A stretch of DNA of 64,000 nt from an uncultured Paracoccaceae bacterium (GTDB lineage: Bacteria > Pseudomonadota > Alphaproteobacteria > Rhodobacterales > Rhodobacteraceae). This document shows, piece by piece, positions 34,239-43,966 of the stretch. The position numbers and the translations under genes were made by a program. The stretch is taken from the NCBI GenBank assembly GCA_947493335.1, contig CANLQO010000006.1:1-64000 (forward strand), in the 5' to 3' direction. Below the pieces are notes generated by a model, which worked only from the letters and a program-made list of their open reading frames with translations, was not told where the DNA came from and searched no databases. Each line of letters starts with the position of its first letter. Within the stretch, counting starts at the first letter, position 1.

Positions 34239-35540
34239 ATGGGCGAGAATACAGTCACACATTCCGCAGCCTTCGTGCGTACGGAAACTTTGCCACAACT
34301 GGAACCACCCGCGACGCAACGCGGGATCGTCAAGTGGATGCACGAGAACCTCTTCTCGACCATTCCAAACGGCATCCTGACCTTGCTGGCGATCTGGGTG
34401 ATCTACATGGTCCTCAGCGCCGCACTGCCATGGATTCTGGGCGGCGTCTGGACCACCAGCAGTCTCGCGGAATGCCGCGAAGTGCTGGACGGTGCAACGG
34501 GGGCTTGCTTCTCGGTGCTGACCGAGCGCTGGAACCAGCTGATGTTCGGCTTTGTCTACCCGGCGGACCAATACTGGCGGCCAACGCTGGCCTTTGTGCT
34601 GCTCTTTGTCGCGGCGGCGCCGGTGATGTTCTTTGATCTGCCGCGCAAGCTGCTGATCTTTACGGCGCTTTACCCGTTTGTGGCCTTCTACCTGATCTGG
34701 GGTGGCACGATCTTTGTCCCGATCCTTGCCCTTGTGGGCGTCGTCGGTGGCATCATGGTCTACCGCAAGCTGGTGCAAGGCAGCTTTGCCATGGGTTTCT
34801 TCGGCGGGCTGGTTGCGGCGGTACTGATCTGGGCCATTGGCGGCATGCTGATCCCGGAAGGCGCGTCAGAGAATGCAGCGCTGCAAGCAGTGCCAAGCCG
34901 CGATCTGGGGGGCTTCATGCTCAACATGATGCTTGGCGTGGTGTGCGTATCGCTGTCGATCCCGCTGGGCATCGCGCTGGCGCTGGGGCGGCAATCGTCC
35001 ATGCCGCTGATCAAATGGATTTGTGTGATCTTCATCGAATTCATTCGCGGCGTGCCGCTGATCACGCTGCTTTTTGTGGCGTCGGTGATGCTGGCCTACC
35101 TGTTCCCTCCGGGCACGACGACGGATTTGTTCCTGCGGGTGGTGATCATGATCACCATGTTCTCGGCGGCCTATATCGCTGAAGTGATCCGGGGTGGTCT
35201 GGCCGCCCTGCCAAAGGGACAATACGAAGCCGCAGACAGCCTTGGCCTTGATTACGCGCAAGCCATGCGCCTGATCATCCTGCCGCAAGCGCTCAAGATC
35301 TCGATCCCGGGGATCGTGAACATCGCCGTGGGCCTGTTCAAGGACACCACACTGGTTTCCGTGATCTCGATGTTCGACGTTGTCGGCATGATCCGTGGCC
35401 CGCTGTCAGCGGCGACCGAGTGGAACGGCATCTATTGGGAGCTTTATGGCTTTGCCGCGCTTCTGTTCTTTGTCGTCTGCTACGGCATCTCGCAATACTC
35501 ACAATGGTTGGAGCGTCGTCTCGCAACCGACCACCGTTAA
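34239..35540 (+). CDS. bztC: Amino-acid ABC transporter permease BztC
   Basis: BztC/AapM, 433 residues, the second permease. A cytoplasmic N terminus is followed by about eight or nine helices. The EAA loop is EAADSLGLDYAQAMRLIILP. It pairs with BztB to form the membrane pore; in Rhodobacter capsulatus BztB and BztC form a tight complex. Fourteen bases to bztD. Confidence 0.94.
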   Translation: MGENTVTHSAAFVRTETLPQLEPPATQRGIVKWMHENLFSTIPNGILTLLAIWVIYMVLSAALPWILGGVWTTSSLAECREVLDGATGACFSVLTERWNQLMFGFVYPADQYWRPTLAFVLLFVAAAPVMFFDLPRKLLIFTALYPFVAFYLIWGGTIFVPILALVGVVGGIMVYRKLVQGSFAMGFFGGLVAAVLIWAIGGMLIPEGASENAALQAVPSRDLGGFMLNMMLGVVCVSLSIPLGIALALGRQSSMPLIKWICVIFIEFIRGVPLITLLFVASVMLAYLFPPGTTTDLFLRVVIMITMFSAAYIAEVIRGGLAALPKGQYEAADSLGLDYAQAMRLIILPQALKISIPGIVNIAVGLFKDTTLVSVISMFDVVGMIRGPLSAATEWNGIYWELYGFAALLFFVVCYGISQYSQWLERRLATDHR

Positions 35541-35554
35541 GAGGGGAATGACCC

Positions 35555-36322
35555 ATGGCTGAAGCCGCACAAATGCAGGTCTCGGACGAGATCGCCATCA
35601 CCATCGAGAACATGAACAAGTGGTACGGCACGTTCCATGTTCTGCGCGACATCAACCTGACCGTGAACCGGGGCGAGCGGATCGTGATCTGTGGCCCATC
35701 GGGGTCGGGCAAGTCGACGCTGATCCGGTGCATCAACGCGCTGGAAGAGCACCAGAAAGGCAAGATCACCGTGGACGGCACATTGCTGTCCTCGGACCTC
35801 AAGAACATCGACAAGATCCGGTCAGAGGTCGGCATGTGCTTTCAGCACTTCAACCTTTTTCCGCATCTGACGATCCTTGAGAACTGCACGCTGGCCCCGA
35901 TCTGGGTCCGCAAGACACCCAAGAAGGAAGCCGAAGAAACGGCGATGCATTTCCTTGAAAAGGTGAAGATCCCCGATCAGGCCAACAAGTACCCCGGCCA
36001 GTTGTCCGGTGGTCAGCAGCAGCGTGTGGCGATTGCCCGTTCGCTGTGCATGCGCCCGCGTATCATGCTGTTTGACGAACCCACCTCGGCGCTTGACCCC
36101 GAGATGATCAAAGAGGTGCTTGATACCATGATCGAGCTGGCCGAAGAGGGCATGACGATGCTTTGTGTGACGCACGAGATGGGCTTTGCCCGTCAGGTTG
36201 CCAACCGCGTGATCTTTATGGACCAGGGCCAGATTGTTGAGCAGAACGAACCTGAAGAGTTCTTCAACAACCCGAAATCCGAGCGGACGCAACTTTTCCT
36301 GAGTCAGATCCTCGGCCACTAA
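35555..36322 (+). CDS. bztD: Amino-acid ABC transporter ATP-binding protein BztD
   Basis: BztD/AapP, 255 residues, a complete ABC ATPase: Walker [16 protein letters not shown] (about 48-62), Q loop [11 protein letters not shown], signature [15 protein letters not shown], Walker [14 protein letters not shown], and switch histidine in CVTHEMGFA. It powers uptake of glutamate, glutamine, aspartate and asparagine. GAGGGG precedes the ATG. Confidence 0.95.
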   Translation: MAEAAQMQVSDEIAITIENMNKWYGTFHVLRDINLTVNRGERIVICGPSGSGKSTLIRCINALEEHQKGKITVDGTLLSSDLKNIDKIRSEVGMCFQHFNLFPHLTILENCTLAPIWVRKTPKKEAEETAMHFLEKVKIPDQANKYPGQLSGGQQQRVAIARSLCMRPRIMLFDEPTSALDPEMIKEVLDTMIELAEEGMTMLCVTHEMGFARQVANRVIFMDQGQIVEQNEPEEFFNNPKSERTQLFLSQILGH

Positions 36323-36350
36323 ACCAAATCAGGAAAATGCCGGAAAATAA

Positions 36351-36375
36351 GGGCCGTCGCATCGTGCGGCGGCCC
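36351..36375 (+). terminator. Weak hairpin after bztD
   Basis: GGGCCGTCGCA (36351-36361) pairs with TGCGGCGGCCC (36365-36375, one U-G). The loop is three bases and no T run follows, so it may need Rho or only protect the 3' end. Confidence 0.45.
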
Positions 36376-36400
36376 AATTGCGTTGTACAGCGTGGAATAA

Positions 36401-36424
36401 TTAACCCTACGTTAACTTTTGTGA
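36401..36424. promoter_or_regulatory. CtrA-consensus box plus TTAACTTTTGTGA repeat
   Basis: TTAA (36401-36404), seven bases, TTAA (36412-36415) is the full consensus of the alphaproteobacterial cell-cycle and motility regulator CtrA. The second half begins the 13-base repeat also found at 31676. The nearest downstream start is the tiny ORF at 36467; ctpA runs the other way and ends nearby. Confidence 0.5.
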
Positions 36425-36466
36425 GCACAACCTAAAGGATATATTTTCAGGCTTAGGTATTTTCCC

Positions 36467-36541
36467 ATGACCCGACGCTTTGCAGCCCTGCTGTTTTTGC
36501 TGGCCTTCACAATTCCCACGCTGGCGGTGCTGGTGTTCTAG
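36467..36541 (+). CDS. Possible 24-residue hydrophobic small protein
   Basis: ATG at 36467 to TAG at 36541 encodes MTRRFAALLFLLAFTIPTLA plus VLVF, a basic start and one membrane-spanning stretch. It lies 52 bases after the CtrA-like box and ends 10 bases before the ctpA stop on the other strand. The ribosome-binding site is weak. It could be a real membrane miniprotein or chance. Confidence 0.35.
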   Translation: MTRRFAALLFLLAFTIPTLAVLVF

Positions 36542-36550
36542 CGCCCGGCG

Positions 36551-37894
36551 CTAGTCCTCGGCTTCCGGACCCAGTGCGTTCAGACCTTTAAGGATGTCGA
36601 TGGCATAGGCCAGCTGATAATCCTCTTCGCGTAATTCTGCGGCTGCTTCAGCCCGCGCACGGTCTTCTTCGATCTGGCGGATTTCATCCTCGGTCAGGCT
36701 ATCATTGCCAAGCGCACCGCGCAGATCGGCCTCTGACCGGAAACCGCGTGTATCATCTTCTTCCGCATCCGGATCGGGTTCTTCGCGTCGTGGTTGTTCA
36801 ACGATGATGTCCGGTGAGATACCAAGCGCCTGAATGGAGCGTCCGGAGGGCGTGTAATACCGCGCCGTGGTCAAACGCATCGCGCCATTGCCCTGTAGTG
36901 GCACAACCGTCTGGACAGAGCCTTTGCCGAAGGACTTTGTGCCGACGACAATCGCGCGACGGTGATCCTGCAACGCACCGGCCACAATTTCAGAGGCAGA
37001 GGCCGAGCCGCCGTTGATCAGAACCACGATCGGCTTGCCTTGCGCCAGATCACCGGGCGTGGCGTTGTAGCGGTCTCCGTCCTGCGGGTCGCGTCCACGG
37101 GTCGAGACGATCTCGCCTGCGTCAAGGAATGCGTCCGATACAAATACAGCCTGATTCAGCAGTCCGCCGGGGTTGTTGCGCAGATCGACAATCACACCGT
37201 CGATGGCGTCAATACCGCCTGCGGCCTCAATCTCTTCGGCCAACCCTTCGGACAGATTGGGGAAAGTCTGGTTGTTGAACGTGGTGACCCGCAACACAAC
37301 CGCATTGCCCTCGGTCCGGTGGCGCACAGCCGTCAGCTTGATGGTGTCGCGAATGATGGAAACGTCAAACGGCTCCACCTCGCCTTCGCGGACCACGGTG
37401 ATGATCACCTCGGACCCCACCGGGCCGCGCAGCAATTCCAGCGCCTCGTCCAGTGTCAGGCCCAGCAGGCTTTCGCCATCGACGGCGGTAATGAAATCAC
37501 CCGATTCCATGCCTGCGGCCGCAGCCGGGGTATCGTCAATCGGCGAGACGACCTTGACCCAACCTTCTTCCTGCGTGACCTCAAGCCCCAATCCGCCAAA
37601 TTCGCCGCGCGTCTGCACCCGCATATCGGCGGCGTCGTCTTCGGACAGATAGCTGGAATGTGGATCAAGTGAGGTCAGCATGCCATTGATCGCAGCTTCG
37701 ACCAGTTGCTTTTCGTTGACCGGCTCCACGTATTCCTCGCGGATGCGGCTGAAGATATCGCCAAACAGATCAAGCTGCTCGTAGATGTTGACGTCCTGTC
37801 CTGCCTCTTGCGCGACAAGAGGGCCCGCAATCTGCGTGGTGGCCACAAGGCCCAGAACGGTGCCGCCAGCTGCGGCCATCATCAATTTCTTCAT
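36551..37894 (-). CDS. ctpA: Carboxy-terminal processing protease (S41 family)
   Basis: CtpA, 447 residues, a periplasmic serine protease. A signal peptide or anchor is at 1-28. The N-terminal helical part is followed by a PDZ domain (GGLGLEVTQEEGWVKVVSPI through RGPVGSEVII). The catalytic serine is in LINGGSASASEIVAGALQDH and the lysine in VGTKSFGKGSVQTVVPL. The tail after about residue 385 is acidic and variable. It is cotranscribed with envC just upstream (12 bases), fitting roles in cell-wall turnover and septum splitting. Confidence 0.94.
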   Translation of the reverse strand: MKKLMMAAAGGTVLGLVATTQIAGPLVAQEAGQDVNIYEQLDLFGDIFSRIREEYVEPVNEKQLVEAAINGMLTSLDPHSSYLSEDDAADMRVQTRGEFGGLGLEVTQEEGWVKVVSPIDDTPAAAAGMESGDFITAVDGESLLGLTLDEALELLRGPVGSEVIITVVREGEVEPFDVSIIRDTIKLTAVRHRTEGNAVVLRVTTFNNQTFPNLSEGLAEEIEAAGGIDAIDGVIVDLRNNPGGLLNQAVFVSDAFLDAGEIVSTRGRDPQDGDRYNATPGDLAQGKPIVVLINGGSASASEIVAGALQDHRRAIVVGTKSFGKGSVQTVVPLQGNGAMRLTTARYYTPSGRSIQALGISPDIIVEQPRREEPDPDAEEDDTRGFRSEADLRGALGNDSLTEDEIRQIEEDRARAEAAAELREEDYQLAYAIDILKGLNALGPEAED

Positions 37895-37906
37895 CTCACA
37901 TCCTAT

Positions 37907-39022
37907 TCATTCCAGCGCAAACCACGCGGCCGGGTCCACGGGACTTTGCCCGTCTCTGACCTCAAGATAAAGGGTTTGTGTCGCCGCAGGAGGGGCCGCA
38001 CCCGCCGTTTCGGTCAAAATCGCGTCAACGGTGGGCTGTTCGCCGCCCATCAGGCCCAATGGTGTCCCCGCCGGGATGACTTGCCCCGGCTCACCAAAGA
38101 CCTCTGCCAGACCCGCCACGACAAACAGAACATCCGCCGCCGGTTCCAGTATGACCACATTGCCGTAGTCCAGAAGTGGCCCCCGGAACAGCAAAGTGGC
38201 CGCGGTGGGAGAGACGACCATAGCGCGGGGTCGGGCAGCGATGATAACGCCGGGCCGGGCAATGCCAGCCGCATCCGGCGCATTGAACCGCCGCAAAAGC
38301 TGCCCTTGCACCGGCAACGGCAGATCGGCACGCGCCGTTGCGGCCCCCGGTGCGGCCCCATCTGACAGAAACGTATCGGTGAGCGTCGTGGCAAAAGCAT
38401 CCAGCGTCTCGGCACTCGACAGCATCAGCGCGGTTTGTACCGGATCATCGGCAAAGCGCAGTGGCAGGTCGGTCCGGTTTGAAATCGCCTCTGACAGCCG
38501 CGCGCGCGCTTCCTGCGCACCGTTCAGCCCCTCTGACAGCGTCTCAACGGCGCTTTCCTGCAGGGTGTGGATGGCAGCCAGCTCTTCCAGTTGCTCTGTC
38601 AGGGCCGCGACTTCCTTTTGCAATGCGGGTGTGACATCGGCTGCAATCATCCCGCCGCGCGCGGTGCCCAACGGGCCGGAGGGATGCAGCAAGAGCAACG
38701 GGGCCGGGGCGCGTCCCATCGCTTGCAGCACGCCCAGCAGTTGCCCCACCTCGGCCTGTTGCGCCTGAAGGGACGCGTCCAGGGTGCGTTTTCGGATCGC
38801 CGCCCGGCGCAACCCATCACGCATTGCGACAAGCCCCGCCTCATATGCGCGGACGGTTTCGGTCAGTGCGGCAACCCGGTCGCGCTTGGTGTCGGCAGTG
38901 TCCAGCAGGACCTGCGCAATCGACAGGCTGCTGGCGGCATTCTTGGCCGCGGCTGCGGGGCTTTGCTGCGCCGCTGCCGCCCCGGCCCAAAGCGCCAGTA
39001 TCAGGGTCGCGGCACGAATCAA
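37907..39022 (-). CDS. envC: EnvC-like murein hydrolase activator
   Basis: A 371-residue periplasmic protein. The signal peptide MIRAATLILALWAGAAAAQQ is followed by a long coiled coil (about 30-200, rich in Ala, Leu, Glu and Gln). It ends in a degenerate LytM/M23 domain (LLDYGNVVILEPAADVLFVV, GQVIPAGTPLGLMGG) that lacks the usual HxH zinc residues. Such proteins activate amidases rather than cut murein. Its start overlaps the gpmI stop by 4 bases, and ctpA follows. Confidence 0.85.
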   Translation of the reverse strand: MIRAATLILALWAGAAAAQQSPAAAAKNAASSLSIAQVLLDTADTKRDRVAALTETVRAYEAGLVAMRDGLRRAAIRKRTLDASLQAQQAEVGQLLGVLQAMGRAPAPLLLLHPSGPLGTARGGMIAADVTPALQKEVAALTEQLEELAAIHTLQESAVETLSEGLNGAQEARARLSEAISNRTDLPLRFADDPVQTALMLSSAETLDAFATTLTDTFLSDGAAPGAATARADLPLPVQGQLLRRFNAPDAAGIARPGVIIAARPRAMVVSPTAATLLFRGPLLDYGNVVILEPAADVLFVVAGLAEVFGEPGQVIPAGTPLGLMGGEQPTVDAILTETAGAAPPAATQTLYLEVRDGQSPVDPAAWFALE

Positions 39023-40539
39023 TCGATCAGGCTCCGCCCGGTCATCTCTGTGGGTTGATCCAGCCCCATCAATTGCAGCACCGTTGGGGCAAGATCAGCC
39101 AGCCGTCCATCGTGCAGGGCCGCACCGTCCGGTCCCCCGACCATGACAACTGGCACCGGGTTAAGGGTATGGGCCGTGTGGGGCCCGCCGGTTTCGGGGT
39201 CGACCATGACCTCGCAATTTCCGTGATCTGCGGTGACAATCATTGCACCGCCCGCGGCCTCCAGCGCTGTCAGCACTTTGCCCAGCCCGGCGTCGACCGC
39301 CTCACAAGCCTTGATCGCGGCGTCCAGATCGCCGGTATGGCCGACCATATCGGGGTTGGCGTAATTGGTGACGATCAGGTCATAGCCCTTTTCAATCGCG
39401 CCAACGAAATGCTCTGTCACCTCGGCCGCGGACATCTCTGGCTGCAAATCATAGGTCGCCACCTTGGGCGATTTGGGCATATGACGGTCTTCTCCCGGCT
39501 CTGGCGTCTCTTGGCCGCCGTTCAGGAAGAACGTCACATGGGGATACTTTTCGGTCTCGGCCAACCGAAACTGCCGCAACCCTTTGGATGCGACCCATGC
39601 GCCCAGCGTGTTGACGATCTTTTCCTTGGGAAAGACCGTTTGATACCATGCGTCATGCCGATCCGAATAGGGCGCCATGCCGATCTTTGCAGCCAGTTCC
39701 GGCAACTCGCGCTCAAAACCATCAAAGTCGGGGTTGCCGATGGCCTCAAGAATTTCGCGTGCCCGATCAGAGCGGAAGTTCAGGCAGAATAACCCATCTT
39801 CCGGCTCAATTCCGGTGTAGCCCTCGATCACCGTTGCGGGAATGAATTCGTCGGTCTTGTCAGCCAGATAGGCCTCATCAATGGCAACACGTGGGTCCTT
39901 GGCCTTGGGCCCTTCGCCCAGAACAATGGCATCATATGCGGTCTTGACCCGATCCCAGCGGTTGTCGCGGTCCATGGCGTAATACCGCCCCGAAACGGTG
40001 GCGACCATCACACCCTCTGGCAGCCATTTGAGCAGTTTCGCCATGTAGTCATGGGCAGATTTGGGCGCGACGTCACGTCCGTCGGTGATCGCGTGCACCA
40101 CCACGGTGATCCCGTGGCTGCGTAGCACATGGGCGGCGGCCACGATGTGGTGGATATGCCCATGCACGCCCCCGTCCGAGACGACGCCCATCAGATGCGC
40201 CCAGCCACCGGTTTCTTTCAGCTTGGCGGCGAAATCCAGAATGGCTGGCTTCTGCCCAAATGACCCATCCTCGATTGCCAGATCAATTTGGCCAAGGTCC
40301 ATCGCCACCACACGGCCTGCGCCGATATTGGTGTGCCCTACCTCAGAGTTTCCCATCTGGCCCGATGGCAGCCCGGCATCCGGTCCGTGGGTCAGCAGTT
40401 GCGCCCGCGGCCCTTTGGCCCAGATCCGATCAAAATACGGGGTCTTGGCAAGGGCAGGGGCGTTGGCGGTGGTGTCGTCACGCAACCCCCAACCGTCCAG
40501 AATGCACAAAACAACGGGTTTGGGTGTCGACATGCTCAA
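39019..40539 (-). CDS. gpmI: 2,3-bisphosphoglycerate-independent phosphoglycerate mutase
   Basis: GpmI, 506 residues, the normal length, interconverting 3- and 2-phosphoglycerate in glycolysis with two manganese ions. Metal and catalytic motifs: LCILDGWGLRD near the start, GQMGNSEVGHTNIGAGRVV with the phospho-serine, NYANPDMVGHTGDLDAAIKA, and VTADHGNCEVMVDPETGGPH. GAGG precedes the ATG. It heads the operon gpmI-envC-ctpA. Confidence 0.97.
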   Translation of the reverse strand: MSMSTPKPVVLCILDGWGLRDDTTANAPALAKTPYFDRIWAKGPRAQLLTHGPDAGLPSGQMGNSEVGHTNIGAGRVVAMDLGQIDLAIEDGSFGQKPAILDFAAKLKETGGWAHLMGVVSDGGVHGHIHHIVAAAHVLRSHGITVVVHAITDGRDVAPKSAHDYMAKLLKWLPEGVMVATVSGRYYAMDRDNRWDRVKTAYDAIVLGEGPKAKDPRVAIDEAYLADKTDEFIPATVIEGYTGIEPEDGLFCLNFRSDRAREILEAIGNPDFDGFERELPELAAKIGMAPYSDRHDAWYQTVFPKEKIVNTLGAWVASKGLRQFRLAETEKYPHVTFFLNGGQETPEPGEDRHMPKSPKVATYDLQPEMSAAEVTEHFVGAIEKGYDLIVTNYANPDMVGHTGDLDAAIKACEAVDAGLGKVLTALEAAGGAMIVTADHGNCEVMVDPETGGPHTAHTLNPVPVVMVGGPDGAALHDGRLADLAPTVLQLMGLDQPTEMTGRSLID

Positions 40540-40630
40540 ATCTCCTCGCCCACTGACCTAACCCAAGGCAGCGGGCAACAAAACCGCTCCGGGCTTTCTT
40601 TTGAATAAAAATATGCCCGCCGGAGGCTCC

Positions 40631-41101
40631 CTAGGCCCGATGATAGGGCGATCCTGCCAGGATTGAGGCAGCGCGGTAAAGTTGTTCGGCCAGCATCACC
40701 CGCACCAGCATATGCGGCCAGACCATTGCACCAAAGGACAGGGCGAAATCGGCCCGGTTGCGCAACGCCGGATCAATCCCGTCCGCACCGCCAATCACAA
40801 AGGCCAGATCGCCCACGCCCTGATCGCGCCAGCCGCCCAACCTGTCGGCAAAGGCGGGTGACGTCATGACCTTGCCGCGTTCATCCAAAACGCAGATCGT
40901 GGCACCCTTGGGGATCGCACGCTCCAGCAGGGCGGCCTCGGCCGTCATGCCGCCGCCCTTCTTGTCCTCGACCTCTGCCAGCGACAAGGGGCCAAGCGCA
41001 AGCGCCCGGCCCGTGCGGTCAAATCGGGTTTGGTAGTCATCAAACAGTGCAGCCTCGGGCCCGCCGCGCAGGCGGCCCACTGCACAAAGGGTGACGCGCA
41101 T
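40631..41101 (-). CDS. rlmH: 23S rRNA (pseudouridine1915-N3) methyltransferase
   Basis: RlmH, 156 residues, a SPOUT methyltransferase acting on helix 69 of 23S rRNA. It begins [20 protein letters not shown] and contains [33 protein letters not shown] (SAM-binding knot) and the C-terminal [14 protein letters not shown]. The start at 41101 shares one base with the rsfS stop (TGATG), the usual neighbour; an earlier start at 41140 would lie inside rsfS. Confidence 0.95.
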   Translation of the reverse strand: MRVTLCAVGRLRGGPEAALFDDYQTRFDRTGRALALGPLSLAEVEDKKGGGMTAEAALLERAIPKGATICVLDERGKVMTSPAFADRLGGWRDQGVGDLAFVIGGADGIDPALRNRADFALSFGAMVWPHMLVRVMLAEQLYRAASILAGSPYHRA

Positions 41102-41475
41102 CAGGTCGCCTGTTGCGCGCCCGCAGCCCCCGGCACCCACATCTTTTCAAGCTGATAGAACTCGCGCACTTCCGGACGGAAAATGTGGACGATCACGTCG
41201 CCGGTGTCGATCAGGACCCAGTCGCCTGCTTCCTTGCCTTCAACCTTGGAAATCACGCCAAAGGTCTGTTTCATGCGGTCGACCAGCTTTTCAGCCATGG
41301 ATGACACCTGACGGGTCGAACGCCCGGACGCGATGACCATATAGTCGCCCATCTCGGACTTGCCGCGCAGGTCGACTTGCACCACATCAACGGCCTTGTC
41401 GTCGTCCAGCGATTTCAGGATAGCGGCCAACAGCTTTTCGCTGGTGGGAGTTTGCACGCCGCTCATAGCGGACAT
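41101..41475 (-). CDS. rsfS: Ribosome silencing factor RsfS
   Basis: RsfS (YbeB/Iojap family), about 124 residues, which binds L14 and blocks subunit joining in starvation. Core: [60 protein letters not shown] and [10 protein letters not shown]. The start is uncertain: ATG at 41475 or 41466 gives the family N terminus, but the only good ribosome site (GGAGG) lies near 41530 and would need a non-ATG start. The open frame reaches 41574. Confidence 0.9.
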   Translation of the reverse strand: MSAMSGVQTPTSEKLLAAILKSLDDDKAVDVVQVDLRGKSEMGDYMVIASGRSTRQVSSMAEKLVDRMKQTFGVISKVEGKEAGDWVLIDTGDVIVHIFRPEVREFYQLEKMWVPGAAGAQQAT

Positions 41476-41631
41476 CGCGCGTTTGGCAGAGGGGTCTGCC
41501 GTTGTGGATAAAGACAGTGCATTGTCCTCCAAAGATAGCGCCGGCCTGCGCCCCGGCGCGAGGCGTACCCCCAACTTAGCAATCCCTTTATGTCATTTCA
41601 ATGAACTCCGCAGGGTCAGCCTTTGCCGCCC

Positions 41632-42294
41632 CTAAAGTCCTGCTGCAAAGGCCTTAAAGGCCGCGCCGGTCGCCACCGGCCCATGCCCAAAGGCAACGCG
41701 CGCCGGGTTCAGTGCGGCCAGTTTGCGAATGCTTTCGCGGGCCTGATCCATATCAACCGTTGCCACCGCCAGCGGCAGGTCAAGCCCGGGACGCAGGGTC
41801 AGGAAATTGATATTCAGCGCTGCATCCCCGGCGATCAGGGTGCCGTCACTTTCTCGCCAAAGCGCGATCTGCCCCGGCGCGTGGCCGGGCGCCGTGACCA
41901 CCACGAAATCACCCACGCTGTCGCCTTCGGCCAGCGTTTTGGCGACGGGATGCCCCGGTCCGGCCATAAAACGCTGTTGCAGGCGTGACATCCACGCGTC
42001 CGGGTCAGGATAGGCGGCGGTGACCTGTCCGGTCTCTGCCGCGCGTTCTTCTGCTGCGTGACACCACAGCGGAATCGCGCGATCCGCGCAGATCCTGTGA
42101 CTTGCCCCCTGATGATCGGGATGTGCATGGGTCAGCACATGCGCGCTAAGCGGTACGTCCCGCAGCACCCGCAATAGCTTGCGGGCCGACGTCCGCAGCC
42201 CTGCATCGACCAGCACGTCGCCAACCAGATAACAATTGATGGTTTGAAATGGCGTCACCGCAATCTGGTGCACACCTTCAGCGATCTTCCTCAT
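41632..42294 (-). CDS. Metallo-beta-lactamase-fold hydrolase
   Basis: A 220-residue MBL-fold protein, probably a dinuclear zinc hydrolase. The zinc motif is LTHAHPDHQGA (HxHxDH), with a further histidine in TAPGHAPGQIALW, the bridging aspartate in LIAGDAALN and a last histidine in VAFGHGPVA. The sequence fits the glyoxalase-II-like group, but the substrate is unknown. It begins 17 bases inside the end of the mscS gene, so the two are cotranscribed. Confidence 0.88.
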   Translation of the reverse strand: MRKIAEGVHQIAVTPFQTINCYLVGDVLVDAGLRTSARKLLRVLRDVPLSAHVLTHAHPDHQGASHRICADRAIPLWCHAAEERAAETGQVTAAYPDPDAWMSRLQQRFMAGPGHPVAKTLAEGDSVGDFVVVTAPGHAPGQIALWRESDGTLIAGDAALNINFLTLRPGLDLPLAVATVDMDQARESIRKLAALNPARVAFGHGPVATGAAFKAFAAGL

Positions 42295-43666
42295 CTTTCA
42301 CGGCCCTCGTCTGTAACTGCGATCCCTCCAGCACCTTCACTTCGCGCTGCGGGAAGGGGATCGAGATACCGTGCGCTGCAAAGGCATCCCATAGGGCGAG
42401 GTAGACATTGCCACGAATGTTTGTAAGGCCCCCTGTTGGATCAGATATCCAGAACCGCAGGATATAATCGACCGAACTGTCACCAAATCCCACGATATGA
42501 CACACGGCAGGGCGGCTCGTCAGAACCCGATCCACCGACAGCGCCGCCTCAATCGCGATCCGCCGCACCTCGTGCGGGTTGTCGTGATAGGCCGTGCCAA
42601 AATGGATGTCGAGGCGAACGAAATCGTTGGAGTGGGACCAGTTCACCACCTGCCCGGTGATCAGATCCTCGTTCGGAACAAGGTATTCCTTGCCGTCGCG
42701 GGTGGTGATCGAGACATAGCGCGCGCCAAGCGAATTGATCCAGCCAAAGGTCTCGCCAATGGTGATGACGTCGCCGGGCTTGATCGACTTGTCGAGCAGG
42801 ATGATCACACCCGACACAAGGTTCGAGACGACCTTTTGAAGGCCAAAACCTAGGCCCACGCCGATTGCACCCGACAGCACCGCAAGTCCGGTCAGGTCGA
42901 TCCCGATGGCCTTGAGGCCAAGAAAGAAGGCCGCACCATAAAGCGTGATCTGCAACGCTTTGACCGCCAGCACCTGCATCGAGGGGCTGATATCCTTGTT
43001 GTCCCTGATCCGGTTCGTGGCGGTGCGCGAGATGAATCGCGCCGCCATAAACAGCACGCCAATGATCAAAAGCGCCTGCAGGATCAGCCAGAGAGAAATG
43101 CGCATCGTCCCGATCTCAAGCGCGATGCTGTCCAGAATGGCTTCAAACTCGCCTGTCAGGTTCAGAATGCGCAGGGTGATCCAGGTCCAGGCGCCATAGC
43201 GCACGATGGCGCGCAGAAAACTATTTCCGATCAACCGGGTGGTCAGCGCCACGATCAGCCATGCCAGCGCCAGATTTGCCGCAATGCCGACCAGATAGCT
43301 GCGACTGGGCCAAGTCATCTCGCGCATGATCAGCAGCGCGATCCAGATGAGTGCCACGAAAAAGATCGCCCGCAGCCGTTTGTGGATCACGACCATCCAG
43401 CGAATGCGCCACTTGGGCCAACCTTCACGGCTCCGCATCCATCGATGCAACCGGGGCGCAAAGATGTTGCGGAACAGATGCGCCAGGATGAACAGGCCGA
43501 CAATAATGCCAAGCTGATAGGCGTTCCACGGACGAAAGAGTGAGTTCAGAAAGGTCTCGGCCTGGGTGAACAAGGTGCTGCCGACGCTGATGATCTCCTC
43601 GATCGGCGCATCCTCGGCCAAGGGTTCTGCGATGTCCTCTGTCGCTGTGGTGGTATGTTCTGCCAT
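42278..43666 (-). CDS. Mechanosensitive channel of the MscS family
   Basis: A 462-residue inner-membrane channel that opens under hypo-osmotic stress. Five or six helices precede the MscS core. The pore-lining helix is in GAIGVGLGFGLQKVVSNLVS, followed by GVIILLDKSIKPGDVI and the beta domain (GWINSLGARYVSITTRDGKE, YLVPNEDLITGQVVNWSH). The N terminus is longer than E. coli MscS (286), so it belongs to the larger YbdG/MscM-type group. Confidence 0.92.
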   Translation of the reverse strand: MAEHTTTATEDIAEPLAEDAPIEEIISVGSTLFTQAETFLNSLFRPWNAYQLGIIVGLFILAHLFRNIFAPRLHRWMRSREGWPKWRIRWMVVIHKRLRAIFFVALIWIALLIMREMTWPSRSYLVGIAANLALAWLIVALTTRLIGNSFLRAIVRYGAWTWITLRILNLTGEFEAILDSIALEIGTMRISLWLILQALLIIGVLFMAARFISRTATNRIRDNKDISPSMQVLAVKALQITLYGAAFFLGLKAIGIDLTGLAVLSGAIGVGLGFGLQKVVSNLVSGVIILLDKSIKPGDVITIGETFGWINSLGARYVSITTRDGKEYLVPNEDLITGQVVNWSHSNDFVRLDIHFGTAYHDNPHEVRRIAIEAALSVDRVLTSRPAVCHIVGFGDSSVDYILRFWISDPTGGLTNIRGNVYLALWDAFAAHGISIPFPQREVKVLEGSQLQTRAVKDEEDR

Positions 43667-43966
43667 GCGTCTGCCCTGTTTTCAGGGACGGTAGCACAGT
43701 CTCAAACCGCGCGCGACGCCCTTGGTGCGGCCGCAAAGTCCCCAGTGGTGATCTTATCGTGTGCACGCGGAAATCTTCAGGGATGGGGCCAAAAGTGAAG
43801 GATGCTGCGACGCGGTCGAACGACCACTTACAGAGGGACACCTTTGAATAATCATCACTTTAGTGAATTTATTACATGTCTAGACATTATTTTTAATTAT
43901 GATTTTGCGCTGGCATGACTGTCTCAGCCAAACCAGTTCGGTTTGTAGCAATAAAGGAGACAGATT
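43667..43966. other. Divergent control region between mscS and the SDR gene
   Basis: No gene is seen in these 300 bases. An AT-rich stretch at 43860-43905 holds the perfect palindrome ATGTCTAGACAT (43876-43887), placed where the -35 box of a TATGAT (43898-43903) promoter would be. A hairpin CAAACC-AGTTC-GGTTTG (43929-43945) lies in the expected leader. This suggests regulator-dependent expression of the SDR gene. Confidence 0.5.
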
